Shown here: positions 42,690 to 49,371 of the stretch, piece after piece
How positions within the stretch are numbered: position 1 is the first letter of the stretch
How the letters are laid out: each line of letters begins with the position of its first letter
DNA from: an uncultured Clostridia bacterium
Lineage (GTDB): Bacteria > Bacillota > Clostridia > TANB77 > CAG-508
Direction: 5' to 3'
Assembly: GCA_948585895.1 (NCBI GenBank)
Contig: CAPBNZ010000002.1
Span: 6,857 to 57,597, forward strand
DNA: 50,741 nt
The notes under the pieces: model-generated
The model's input: only the letters and a program-made list of their open reading frames with translations
What the model was told of the DNA's origin: nothing
Databases searched by the model: none
Made by a program: the position numbers and the translations under genes

Positions 42690-43847
42690 TTAATCAAATA
42701 CGGAATTTAATGTATTTACAGAATTTTGTTTTGACTCTGGTAATACTGCAAGATATATTTCTGTTGATGATAATTTTTTATGTCGCATAAGTTTCATAAT
42801 AGTATATAGGTCTGTTCCATTGAGTAATAATAGAACGGCAAATGTATGCCTTAAATCGTGAAATACTCTATATGTAAATCCTTTGTTTTCTTTCATAAGT
42901 TTTAATATTTTCTTTTTAAATACTTTTTGTAAATCTTTTTTATCTATTTGATGACCATTAGCAGTAAATACATATTCTGATGTTCTAGGAAGATTTATCA
43001 GTAAATTATAAATGAAATCTGACATTGGAATAATATCAATACTACTTTCAGTTTTAGGTTTTCCATTTTTGGTTTCATATCCGACTTTTTTTCGTGTAGT
43101 TTTATCATATACTGCTGAACGAGTTGTATTATTTTTAACATAAATTTCTCTTTTTTCAAAATTTAAATGGATCCATTTTAGTCCGACAATTTCGCCCTCT
43201 CTCATTCCTGTTCCAAGTGCAAAATCAACAACATCTTTATATTTATTATCTTCAAATTCTTTTCTTAATATTTTTACCTCTTCAGTAGTAAAATATTTAA
43301 AAGGAATTTTTTTCTTTTCAATAAGAGCATCTACATCTATATCTTTATTTTGGGGAATAGTTGTATTAGCACAAGGGTTCTTTTCAACATAACCTTCCTT
43401 TTCACAATATTTAAAAAAAGGATTTAATAATTTATGTACTTTAATAATATTCGATTCAGATTTACCATCATCAGCTAATTTATTATAAAAATTTTGTATC
43501 ATTATGCTTTTAATATTGCAAATATCTACATTTGATATTTCGTAAGGCTCTACATGATTTCTATATGTTCCCTCATACGATTCAAAAGATGTATCTTTTA
43601 ATTCATTTACTTTTACAGTAAATAACCATTCTGGCAATAGAATATTTATGGTATAGCATTTATTTTTATCTGCAAGGATACCATTTTTTAATTTTTCTAT
43701 ATAATCATCTGCTTTTTGTTCCGCTTCTGATTTACTAGATCCATAGAATTGTTTTTTTATTGGGATACCATTTGCTTTATGTCCAATAGTTTTTGTTGTT
43801 CTATAATAATCATAGCCATTAACAGTTGTGTTGGTTTTCTTTGCCAA
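42690..43847 (-). CDS. int: Tyrosine recombinase / phage integrase
   Basis: 385 residues from a TTG at 43847, chosen for GGAGGT 8 bases upstream; a longer start at 43892 overlaps an operator. The N-terminus resembles an AP2-like/arm-binding unit (YYRTTKTIGHKANG), then a SAM-like core-binding domain (about 75-165). The catalytic domain has Arg in LGTGMREGEIVGLKW (about 212-226), HDLRHTFAVLL (about 325-335) and the nucleophilic Tyr in SSTEIYLAVLPE (about 356-367). It catalyses insertion and excision of the element. It points toward tuf and ends close to the candidate attachment site. Confidence 0.95.
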   Translation of the reverse strand: MAKKTNTTVNGYDYYRTTKTIGHKANGIPIKKQFYGSSKSEAEQKADDYIEKLKNGILADKNKCYTINILLPEWLFTVKVNELKDTSFESYEGTYRNHVEPYEISNVDICNIKSIMIQNFYNKLADDGKSESNIIKVHKLLNPFFKYCEKEGYVEKNPCANTTIPQNKDIDVDALIEKKKIPFKYFTTEEVKILRKEFEDNKYKDVVDFALGTGMREGEIVGLKWIHLNFEKREIYVKNNTTRSAVYDKTTRKKVGYETKNGKPKTESSIDIIPMSDFIYNLLINLPRTSEYVFTANGHQIDKKDLQKVFKKKILKLMKENKGFTYRVFHDLRHTFAVLLLLNGTDLYTIMKLMRHKKLSSTEIYLAVLPESKQNSVNTLNSVFD

Positions 43848-43867
43848 TTTATTCGACCTCCAATGCA

Positions 43868-43937
43868 CATTTTTTTGACCAAACACTTGCAAATTTACGA
43901 CTATTCATATATAATACAAATAGTCGTGTAAGTGTTT
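43868..43937. promoter_or_regulatory. Integrase control region with operator and inverted repeats
   Basis: Three signals overlap. On the minus strand GTTTGGTCAAAAAAATG (43884 to 43868) is identical over 17 bases to a site before the Cro-like gene. ACGACTATT (43897-43905) and AATAGTCGT (43919-43927) form an inverted repeat around TATATAATA, extended by AAACACTT (43881) / AAGTGTTT (43930). ACACTTGCAA occurs at 43883 and again at 43948. The stretch 43938-44047 holds no gene. Confidence 0.55.
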
Positions 43938-44047
43938 TATCTTTTGTACACTTGCAATGGAATCTTTAGTTTTTACAATTTATTGTAAATTACGAGGATA
44001 GTTAGAGCGAAATCATTATGAGAGGTTTGGTTCTAACTATTTTTATT

Positions 44048-44311
44048 TTAATATTCATATTTAGGTCTAATTAACATCCAAATTATCCAAAGCCCAGCTG
44101 TACAAAGTATTAAAATAAAATCTAATAAATGATTATAATGCTTTTTCTGTTTTGTAGGACCAGTAGCAGATGATGAAGAAGAGGCAGAATTATTTATTAT
44201 AATATTTTTATCAGATTGTTTATTATAACTTTTTGTAGGCTCTCCACAACTAGGACATACAATTGCATTGTCATTCTCCATTTGTTTTCCACAATGCTCA
44301 CAATATTTCAT
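44048..44311 (-). CDS. Zinc-ribbon membrane protein
   Basis: 87 residues, start behind AAAGGAG. The N-terminal zinc ribbon MKYCEHCGKQM...VCPSCGEP (CxxC twice, about 4-24) is followed by a Ser-rich linker and a C-terminal hydrophobic segment (LLDFILILCTAGLWIIWMLI, about 62-81) with a short basic end. Such zinc-ribbon/one-helix proteins are common next to prophage repressors and in bacterial genomes; function is unknown, possibly lysogenic conversion or membrane sensing. It is probably transcribed with the repressor (27 bases downstream of it). Confidence 0.8.
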   Translation of the reverse strand: MKYCEHCGKQMENDNAIVCPSCGEPTKSYNKQSDKNIIINNSASSSSSATGPTKQKKHYNHLLDFILILCTAGLWIIWMLIRPKYEY

Positions 44312-44338
44312 AACATTACTCCTTTCTAAATTTATATA

Positions 44339-44995
44339 TTATAAAAATGCCGATTTCATTTCAACTCTAATGACTTTACCTATTATATGTATATCTCCAG
44401 ATTTTTCTTTTGGAAAATATGGGTTTAAAGGTTCTAGCTCATACTCATTGTTATCTAGTATTAGAATTTTTCTAATAAGTATTTTATTATCATTAATCAA
44501 TAAGTAAACCTTATTGTTTTTTATATCAGAACATTTTTCAATTATTGCAGTATCTTCTTTTCCTAAAAGGGGCAACATTGAGTCATCTCTAGCAATAAAA
44601 GCAATATATTCTTTGTTTTCTTCTAACTTAAAATTAGCATATATATATTCTTGTGCTGGATCAGTTATAAAAGAATTATTTTTTTTATCATAATTTATTC
44701 TAATAACAATGGGAATTTTATTATTTTTATTTGAAACATTGTCATCAAAAAAGTCATCTATTAAATAATCTGTATATCCACATACTTGCATTAGTTCTCG
44801 ATAGTTAGTCATTCCTTTAGAATTTGTAGCAATGTTTTCAAGTATTTTAGGAGATGGTGGCTTTTCTTTTTTCATGTTCATATATTCTGATAAGTACCCT
44901 CTACTAACACCAACTTTAGAGGAAAATTCTCTTTGTGTGTCAAAGGTTTCATATATTTCTTTTAGAATCTTCGCAAATTTATTTTTATCAAACAT
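44339..44995 (-). CDS. Phage repressor: XRE helix-turn-helix with LexA-like S24 domain
   Basis: 218 residues from ATG 44995, chosen for AGGAGG 7 bases upstream (a longer frame to 45046 would overlap the operators). The N-terminal HTH is EFSSKVGVSRGYLSEYMN (about 23-40). The C-terminal S24 peptidase fold has the catalytic Ser in ARDDSMLP (about 135-142) and a candidate Lys in ILIRKILIL (about 176-184); the end IHIIGKVIRVEM is typical. Such repressors cleave themselves on SOS induction. It is transcribed from a promoter whose -35 box lies inside the operator array. Confidence 0.93.
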   Translation of the reverse strand: MFDKNKFAKILKEIYETFDTQREFSSKVGVSRGYLSEYMNMKKEKPPSPKILENIATNSKGMTNYRELMQVCGYTDYLIDDFFDDNVSNKNNKIPIVIRINYDKKNNSFITDPAQEYIYANFKLEENKEYIAFIARDDSMLPLLGKEDTAIIEKCSDIKNNKVYLLINDNKILIRKILILDNNEYELEPLNPYFPKEKSGDIHIIGKVIRVEMKSAFL

Positions 44996-45014
44996 AAAAA
45001 AACCTCCTAAACCT

Positions 45015-45104
45015 ATTGTACAGCAATGGTTCAAAAAAGTCAACAAAAAAAGTTGAATTTTTTTAACAAAAAGTGTTGACTTTTTTTATTTAATATAATA
45101 AAAT
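45015..45104. promoter_or_regulatory. Divergent promoters with two tandem repressor operators
   Basis: Leftward promoter: TTGACT (45043-45038) and TACAAT (45020-45015), 17-base spacer. Rightward: TTGACT (45076-45081) and TAAAAT (45099-45104), 17-base spacer. Between them are two 17-base dyads of form TYAAC-N7-GTTGA: TCAAC...GTTGA at 45040-45056 and TTAAC...GTTGA at 45063-45079, centres 23 bases apart. Each covers one -35 box. Confidence 0.75.
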
Positions 45105-45106
45105 GA

Positions 45107-45126
45107 GTTTGGTCAAAAAAATGACT
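45107..45126. promoter_or_regulatory. Second-class operator before the Cro-like gene
   Basis: GTTTGGTCAAAAAAATGACT, containing the dyad GTCA-N6-TGAC, lies 2 bases after the -10 box of the rightward promoter. The same sequence recurs before the excisionase-like gene (45376) and the integrase (43868). Confidence 0.6.
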
Positions 45127-45157
45127 GAAAAAATATAGGGAAAGGAAGAGGCAAGAA

Positions 45158-45373
45158 ATGAAGTTAAATATTAAAGCTATTAGCGAGTTAATAGATACAC
45201 AATATAGAAGCAATGTATCATGGTTCGCTGATGAAATTGGCATAAATAGAAGCTACTTAACTATGATATTGAATGGCAAGCAACGAGACGATAGTGCGAA
45301 AGTAATTAACCATCTTTGCCTTTATTGCAAAAAGAAAAACCTTGATTACAAAAAGTATATTTTTTTACCTTAA
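45158..45373 (+). CDS. Cro-like helix-turn-helix regulator
   Basis: 71 residues, ATG behind AAAGGAAGAGG. A single HTH domain: WFADEIGINRSYLTMILNGKQ (about 22-42, read in pieces) is a classic XRE recognition unit. First rightward gene opposite the S24 repressor, the place of Cro in lambda-like switches. The two GGTCA dyads flanking the gene (45107 and 45376) are candidate own operators, distinct from the repressor's. Confidence 0.8.
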   Translation: MKLNIKAISELIDTQYRSNVSWFADEIGINRSYLTMILNGKQRDDSAKVINHLCLYCKKKNLDYKKYIFLP

Positions 45374-45375
45374 AC

Positions 45376-45391
45376 GGTCAAAAAAATGACC
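45376..45391. promoter_or_regulatory. Second-class operator before the excisionase-like gene
   Basis: GGTCAAAAAAATGACC, a perfect GGTCA/TGACC dyad, 3 bases after the Cro-like stop and 18 bases before the TTG start of the next gene. Confidence 0.6.
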
Positions 45392-45409
45392 AAGAAAGGA
45401 GGGAGAGTT

Positions 45410-45652
45410 TTGGAAGAACAGTGGTTAAGCCTAAATCAATATGAAAAACGATACAATTTAGGACACAACACAGTTTTACAAATGATTGAAAATCACGAAG
45501 TAGAGTACATAAGAACAGGTACAAGATACAAAATTAAAGTTGGCAGTAAAAACACTGTTCCTAGGGAAATGTTTGAAAAAGAACAGGCAGCAAGAATTAA
45601 GGCAGAAACAACATTGGATTTACTAAAGAAAGTTTTAGAGGGAGGAAAATAA
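45410..45652 (+). CDS. Excisionase-like DNA-binding protein
   Basis: 80 residues from a TTG at 45410, chosen for AAAGGAGGGAG upstream; the ATG at 45386 lies inside the operator dyad. The first 50 residues are a MerR/HTH_17-like winged helix: LSLNQYEKRYNLGHNTVLQMI, in pieces, then EYIRTGTRYKIK as the wing. A short helical tail follows (KAETTLDLLKKVLEGGK). Small single-domain proteins of this type act as Xis or as early regulators. Its position directly after the Cro-like gene and the shared operator with int support a role in excision. Confidence 0.7.
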   Translation: MEEQWLSLNQYEKRYNLGHNTVLQMIENHEVEYIRTGTRYKIKVGSKNTVPREMFEKEQAARIKAETTLDLLKKVLEGGK

Positions 45653-45653
45653 G

Positions 45654-45890
45654 ATGAAAGTTGTAAACAAAGGAAAATTTATTTCAAGAATGATTGAATT
45701 TCTAATTATAATAGGAACAATTATTTTAACACCAAAGGCTATTACTTATGCAAATATTTGTAGAGGTTACAAAGGATACGGAGGAGAATACTTAATTCCA
45801 GTTTTAGGATTATTAGCAATATTAGTTATTGAAACAATTTATGAAGAATTTGAAAAGACAAAAAGAGGTGGAAAACATGGAAAAAGGTAA
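45654..45890 (+). CDS. Small membrane protein of the phage early region
   Basis: 78 residues, starting one base after the excisionase-like stop. Two hydrophobic segments (MIEFLIIIGTIILTPKAIT, about 14-32; YLIPVLGLLAILVIETIY, about 46-63) with a charged end. No family recognised; proteins of this kind are common in clostridial prophage early operons. Its last 14 bases overlap the next short gene. Confidence 0.65.
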   Translation: MKVVNKGKFISRMIEFLIIIGTIILTPKAITYANICRGYKGYGGEYLIPVLGLLAILVIETIYEEFEKTKRGGKHGKR

Positions 45891-45981
45891 GCCAGATAAA
45901 TTGGATAAATGCTATTATTGGCACATTATAACATTAGCAAAATTAAAATGTAAATTAAAAGAATTGAAAGGAGATATGTAA
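45877..45981 (+). CDS. Very short phage protein (34 residues)
   Basis: ATG 9 bases after AAAGAGGTGG, overlapping the end of the membrane protein gene; stop TAA one base before the next start. The product (EKGKPDKLDKCYYWHIITLAKLKC...) is basic and helical. Tight packing (overlap upstream, one base downstream) supports it; no family recognised. Confidence 0.55.
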   Translation: MEKGKPDKLDKCYYWHIITLAKLKCKLKELKGDM

Positions 45982-45982
45982 A

Positions 45983-46228
45983 ATGTCAGAACAAAATGAA
46001 ATTAAGAGATTATCAAGTATTATTGAAAGAAAGGATCTAGAAATTCAAGATATTAAAACTTCTTTAGCAGATATCTTACAACAAATAAGAGATATAAACG
46101 AGTCTGTAAATGAAATAGATCCAGAAGTAAAAAGAAGAAAAATATCAGAAATGTGTACTAACACTATATATGAATTATTAGTAGATGAAAAACACAGAAC
46201 TATTACAGCCGACCAAAGCAATAAATAG
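45983..46228 (+). CDS. Small coiled-coil phage protein
   Basis: 81 residues, ATG behind GAAAGGAGA. The first 45 residues form a heptad-rich helix (NEIKRLSSIIERKDLEIQDI), followed by a shorter helix and a polar tail. Cytoplasmic, no motif. Unknown function. The 87-base gap after it contains only overlapping frames without a ribosome site. Confidence 0.6.
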   Translation: MSEQNEIKRLSSIIERKDLEIQDIKTSLADILQQIRDINESVNEIDPEVKRRKISEMCTNTIYELLVDEKHRTITADQSNK

Positions 46229-46315
46229 TCCTATGTTAAAAGAAAATTTATATAAATTCACTTTATTTGCATTTTATCACAAAATCAAATGGGGTGCAAT
46301 AGAGAGGAGAAAATT

Positions 46316-46510
46316 TTGGCTAAACCAGTACAAAGAAAAAGATACAAAAATAAACGAAATATTACTTGTGAACAATGTATGAATTGTATGTATGTTGAGC
46401 ATGGAGATATGTATTGTGATCAAAGAAGTGATATGCCATTTGTATATGATGAATTTTGCCCAACAGAAAATTACATGTGGTGCAATGGCAAAAAATATGA
46501 AGAGAGGTAA
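46316..46510 (+). CDS. Cysteine-rich putative zinc-binding phage protein
   Basis: 64 residues from a TTG at 46316 with GAGAGGAGA upstream (in-frame frames further left lack a site). CEQCMNCMYVE...DMYCDQR...FCPTENYMWCNG gives six to seven cysteines spaced like a small zinc knuckle. The N-terminus is very basic (AKPVQRKRYKNKRN). No family name assigned; a nucleic-acid-binding or host-takeover role is only a guess. Confidence 0.6.
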   Translation: MAKPVQRKRYKNKRNITCEQCMNCMYVEHGDMYCDQRSDMPFVYDEFCPTENYMWCNGKKYEER

Positions 46511-46514
46511 TAAA

Positions 46515-46688
46515 ATGGAAACTTGTAGTATATGTGGAAAAAAGTATAAAGGTTATGGTAATAATGCTAGACCAGTAAATGATGGAAGATGTTGTGATGA
46601 TTGCAATTTTAAAGTAGTAATTCCAAAAAGAATTGAAGTTTCAATGAGTTTAAAGGCACATAAAAAATCAGATATGAAAGGTTGGTAA
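46515..46688 (+). CDS. Small treble-clef zinc-finger phage protein
   Basis: 57 residues, ATG at 46515 behind AGAGAGGTAA, 4 bases after the previous stop. CSICGKKYKGYGNNARPV, NDGRCCDDCN is a CxxC...CCxxC treble-clef pattern widely seen in Bacillota phage early regions (homing-endonuclease-like zinc finger without catalytic residues). Function unknown. Confidence 0.7.
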   Translation: METCSICGKKYKGYGNNARPVNDGRCCDDCNFKVVIPKRIEVSMSLKAHKKSDMKGW

Positions 46689-46690
46689 TT

Positions 46691-47314
46691 ATGACTAGGG
46701 AGGAATGGTTAGAAGAAAGAAAAACTGGAATTGGCGGTTCAGATGCCTCTGCAATATTAGGGTTAAATCCATATAGCGATAACATTAAATTATGGGAAAT
46801 AAAAACTAAAAGGGCAGAGCAAGAAGATATTTCAAATAAGCCTTATGTACAATATGGTGTAGCAATGGAAGATAACTTGAGACAAAGTTTTGCAATAAAA
46901 CACCCCGAATTTGAAGTTATACATGAAGAAAATACAATAATTAGACATCCTAAATATCCATTCTTATTTGCTAGTTTAGATGGTGTTCTAATAAATAAAG
47001 AAACTGGAGAAAAAGGAATTTTAGAAATAAAAACATCAGAGATTTTAAGAAGTATGCAAAAAGAAAAATGGAATGATCGTGTTCCAGATAATTATTTCAT
47101 ACAAGTATTACATTACTTAAATGTTACTGGATTTTCATTTGCATATTTATTTGCAGAACTAACCTATTCAGAAGATTTACAGATGACAAAAACATTTAAA
47201 TTTGACAGAAATAATTTAACTGAAGATATAGATTATTTACAAGAAAAAGAAATTGAATTTTGGAAATATGTCGAAGAGGATAAAAGACCTCCTCTAGTAT
47301 TACCAAATATGTAG
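46691..47314 (+). CDS. YqaJ-type viral recombinase exonuclease (lambda Exo fold)
   Basis: 207 residues from ATG 46691. PD-(D/E)XK nuclease motifs: RKTGIGGSDASAILGLNPY (about 11-29), FASLDGVLI with the metal-binding Asp (about 95-103) and GILEIKTS (about 110-117) with the E-x-K pair; DNYFIQVLHYLNVTG is the following conserved helix. It digests one strand from double-strand ends to load the annealing protein RecT, whose gene lies 2.1 kb downstream. The five genes in between include bS6-like and SpoVS-like proteins. Confidence 0.92.
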   Translation: MTREEWLEERKTGIGGSDASAILGLNPYSDNIKLWEIKTKRAEQEDISNKPYVQYGVAMEDNLRQSFAIKHPEFEVIHEENTIIRHPKYPFLFASLDGVLINKETGEKGILEIKTSEILRSMQKEKWNDRVPDNYFIQVLHYLNVTGFSFAYLFAELTYSEDLQMTKTFKFDRNNLTEDIDYLQEKEIEFWKYVEEDKRPPLVLPNM

Positions 47315-47323
47315 GAGGGAAAT

Positions 47324-47650
47324 ATGGAAAAGAAAATTTATTCGTCATGGGCATTTACAGAAAATGAAGAAGAGAAATCAAAAATAAACAATAGTATTTA
47401 TAAAGAGCTGAAAGAAAAATACAGAATATTAAAAGTTAGTGATGTTGATCATACAGAACCTACGAGCAAAGAATTAGAACAAAATGACATAGTCTATTCA
47501 AGAAAGGCTTGTTATGCACATGGAGAATATAAAATTTATAAATGTCCTAATGAAGTAACATTAGATGAATTAGCCTTAATATGTGATGGCGGAAATTTAT
47601 GCTTTGGATATAGAGGGAATAGGAATTTTTTATCTGTATCAGAAGATTAA
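47324..47650 (+). CDS. Unrecognised phage protein (108 residues)
   Basis: ATG behind TAGGAGGG, 10 bases after the YqaJ stop. A helical, charged N-terminal half (KSKINNSIYKELKEKYRIL), then a mixed segment with EYKIYKCPNEVTLDELALIC and GGNLCFGYRGNRNF. No membrane segment or known motif. Embedded between the exonuclease and the bS6-like gene, so probably part of the recombination/replication module. Confidence 0.65.
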   Translation: MEKKIYSSWAFTENEEEKSKINNSIYKELKEKYRILKVSDVDHTEPTSKELEQNDIVYSRKACYAHGEYKIYKCPNEVTLDELALICDGGNLCFGYRGNRNFLSVSED

Positions 47651-47670
47651 AAAGAAAGGATGATTTTAAA

Positions 47671-47955
47671 ATGAATAAATATGAAAGTGTAATGATAGTT
47701 ACTCCAACTATGAATGATAAACAACAAAAGGAGATAGAAAATAAATACACAAAACTAATTAATGAAAATGGAAAAGTAGAGAGTTTTGAAAATTTAGGAA
47801 AGAAAAAATTAGCTTATGAAATTAGAAAATATAAAGAGGGTTTTTATATGACATTTAATTTTGAGAGTGAAGCATCATTTATTTCAGAGCTAGAAAGACA
47901 ATATAGAATTGATGATGATGTAATTAAATTTATAGTAGTTAGGAGGGAAGATTAG
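47671..47955 (+). CDS. Ribosomal protein bS6 homologue inside the prophage
   Basis: 94 residues, the full length of bS6. The pattern is canonical: MNKYESVMIVTP (strand 1), helix NDKQQKEIENKYTKLI, GKVESFENLGKKKLAYEIRK (about 32-51), GFYMTFNFES, the ELERQYRIDDDVIKF helix-strand and the final VVRRED. bS6 binds 16S rRNA with bS18 and has a ferredoxin-like RNA-binding fold. Chromosomal rpsF normally sits with ssb and rpsR, neither of which is near. Here it lies within the early phage transcript, 3 bases before a DUF1351 gene, with normal codon use. It could replace host bS6 after infection or be repurposed for nucleic-acid binding in recombination. Confidence 0.88.
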   Translation: MNKYESVMIVTPTMNDKQQKEIENKYTKLINENGKVESFENLGKKKLAYEIRKYKEGFYMTFNFESEASFISELERQYRIDDDVIKFIVVRRED

Positions 47956-47957
47956 AT

Positions 47958-48773
47958 ATGGAATTAAAGGTTGAAGAAATAAAATCGTTAGCACCTATTC
48001 AATTCAATTATGAAGATATTAAGAAATGGGTAACAGAAAAGGCAAAGGAATATAAATCATTAGTATATACAGAAGAAACTATTACTGCTGCTAAAACAGA
48101 TAGGGCAACATTGAATAAAGTAGCAAAAGCTATAAATGATGAAAAAATTAGAATTAAAAAAGAAGTATTAAAACCATTTGAAGATTTTGAAAATAAGTGC
48201 AAAGAATTACAAGGAATAATTACAGATGCATCAAGTTCGATAGATGCACAAGTAAAATCGTTTGAAGAAAAAGAACAAAACGAAAAGAGAGAGCAAATAA
48301 AAACGATATTTGATGCCTACATAGGAGATTATAAAGATTTAATTATATTTGACTCAATATTTAATCCAAGATGGTTAAATAAAACATACACTATAAAGAA
48401 AATAGAAGAGGAAATAAATCATTTAGTAATTAAAACATCAGATGATATGAAAGTTTTAAAAGGTCAAATAAATGATGAAGTGATTCTAAAACAAGTACAA
48501 GCATTTTATTTTTCACATATAGCAGACTCTGATTGCTTAAGTGGTTCATTAAAATATGGAATGAATGTTATTGAGAGCAATAGAAAACTAGAAGAATTAA
48601 AGCAACAACAAGAGGCAAAAAAAGAAATACAAGCTCCTAGTATAGCACAAGAGACAACTACACAAGAACAATTACAAGTTATTGATTTTAGAGTATGGGT
48701 TACCCAAGAACAAAAGATGAAAATTAGAGATTTTCTAATTCAAAATAATATTAAATATGGAAAGGTGGATTAA
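47958..48773 (+). CDS. DUF1351 phage protein
   Basis: 271 residues. ELKVEEIKSLAPIQFNYEDIKKWV and TAAKTDRATLNKVAKAINDEKIRIKKEVLKPF, in pieces, match the N-terminal half of DUF1351 proteins; residues about 55-120 form a long coiled coil, and a Gln-rich linker (about 210-235) leads to a small C-terminal unit (FRVWVTQEQKMKIRDFLIQ). The family is typical of Bacillota phage recombination cassettes and is found next to RecT or SSB genes, but its biochemical role is not known. It starts 2 bases after the bS6-like stop. Confidence 0.82.
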   Translation: MELKVEEIKSLAPIQFNYEDIKKWVTEKAKEYKSLVYTEETITAAKTDRATLNKVAKAINDEKIRIKKEVLKPFEDFENKCKELQGIITDASSSIDAQVKSFEEKEQNEKREQIKTIFDAYIGDYKDLIIFDSIFNPRWLNKTYTIKKIEEEINHLVIKTSDDMKVLKGQINDEVILKQVQAFYFSHIADSDCLSGSLKYGMNVIESNRKLEELKQQQEAKKEIQAPSIAQETTTQEQLQVIDFRVWVTQEQKMKIRDFLIQNNIKYGKVD

Positions 48774-48776
48774 TTT

Positions 48777-49103
48777 ATGAATTTAGCGGAATTATTATTT
48801 GGAAAACCAAAAATGAAAGGAAAAATTAGTGTTGAAGTAGATGATGAAATAGAAAAAGCAGAAACACAAATAGAAGGAAGTCTTCCATCTGTTTTAACAA
48901 TGATAAGTTTAATTTGTTCCAACTTACAGGAACATGGAATCCCTAAAGAGCTTATTAAGGGAGCAGTAGCTATTGGGCTTAATGAAGATAAAGGAAACAA
49001 AGAAAAAAATAAGAAAGTTATTGAAAAAACAATTGTTGTAGATAGTGAAGAAAAAGCAAAAGAAGTAAAAGAATTATTAAAGAAACTAGGGGTGGAGGAT
49101 TAA
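48777..49103 (+). CDS. Unrecognised acidic phage protein (108 residues)
   Basis: ATG with GGAAAGGTGG about 8 bases upstream; starts 3 bases after the DUF1351 stop. N-terminal SSB-like or membrane motifs are absent; residues 18-75 are acidic and helical (VEVDDEIEKAETQIEG, GIPKELIKGAVAIGLNED), and the end EEKAKEVKELLKKLGVED is a charged helix. No family recognised. Position within the YqaJ-RecT block suggests an accessory role. Confidence 0.65.
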   Translation: MNLAELLFGKPKMKGKISVEVDDEIEKAETQIEGSLPSVLTMISLICSNLQEHGIPKELIKGAVAIGLNEDKGNKEKNKKVIEKTIVVDSEEKAKEVKELLKKLGVED

Positions 49104-49107
49104 TAAT

Positions 49108-49371
49108 ATGGAAATTTTAAAAATATCAAGTAAATCAAATGTGAATTCAGTTGCTGGAGCATTAACTGCTCAAATAAAACAATCTGGAAAATCAGAAATG
49201 CAAGTAGTAGGAGCTGGAGCATTAAATCAAGCTGTAAAGGCAATAGCAATAGCAAGAGGTTTTGTTGCACCAATGGGAATAAATTTAGTATGTATTCCAG
49301 CATTTACAGAAGTAGAAATTGACAACGAGAATAAAAGTGCAATTAAGTTAATTGTAAGGGAGGAAAAGTAA
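49108..49371 (+). CDS. SpoVS (stage V sporulation protein S) homologue inside the prophage
   Basis: 87 residues, complete. ILKISSKSNVNSVAGALTAQ (about 3-22), VVGAGALNQAVKAIAIARGF (about 32-51), CIPAFTEVEI (about 63-72) and IKLIVREEK are practically the family consensus. SpoVS is a small protein with an Alba-like fold that influences sporulation and cell division in spore-formers; nucleic-acid binding is suspected. It starts 4 bases after the acidic protein gene and its stop is followed immediately by the recT start, so it is tightly built into the phage operon. Ribosome site is a weak GGGGTGGAGG. Phage use of the sporulation factor, or recruitment as an Alba-like DNA binder, are both possible. 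Confidence 0.92.
   Translation: MEILKISSKSNVNSVAGALTAQIKQSGKSEMQVVGAGALNQAVKAIAIARGFVAPMGINLVCIPAFTEVEIDNENKSAIKLIVREEK

Noticed and set aside
46233..46382. Frame MLKENLYKFTLFAFYHKIKWG... overlapping the Cys-rich phage gene
   Set aside because: No ribosome site, and 67 bases overlap the better-supported gene starting at 46316 in another frame.
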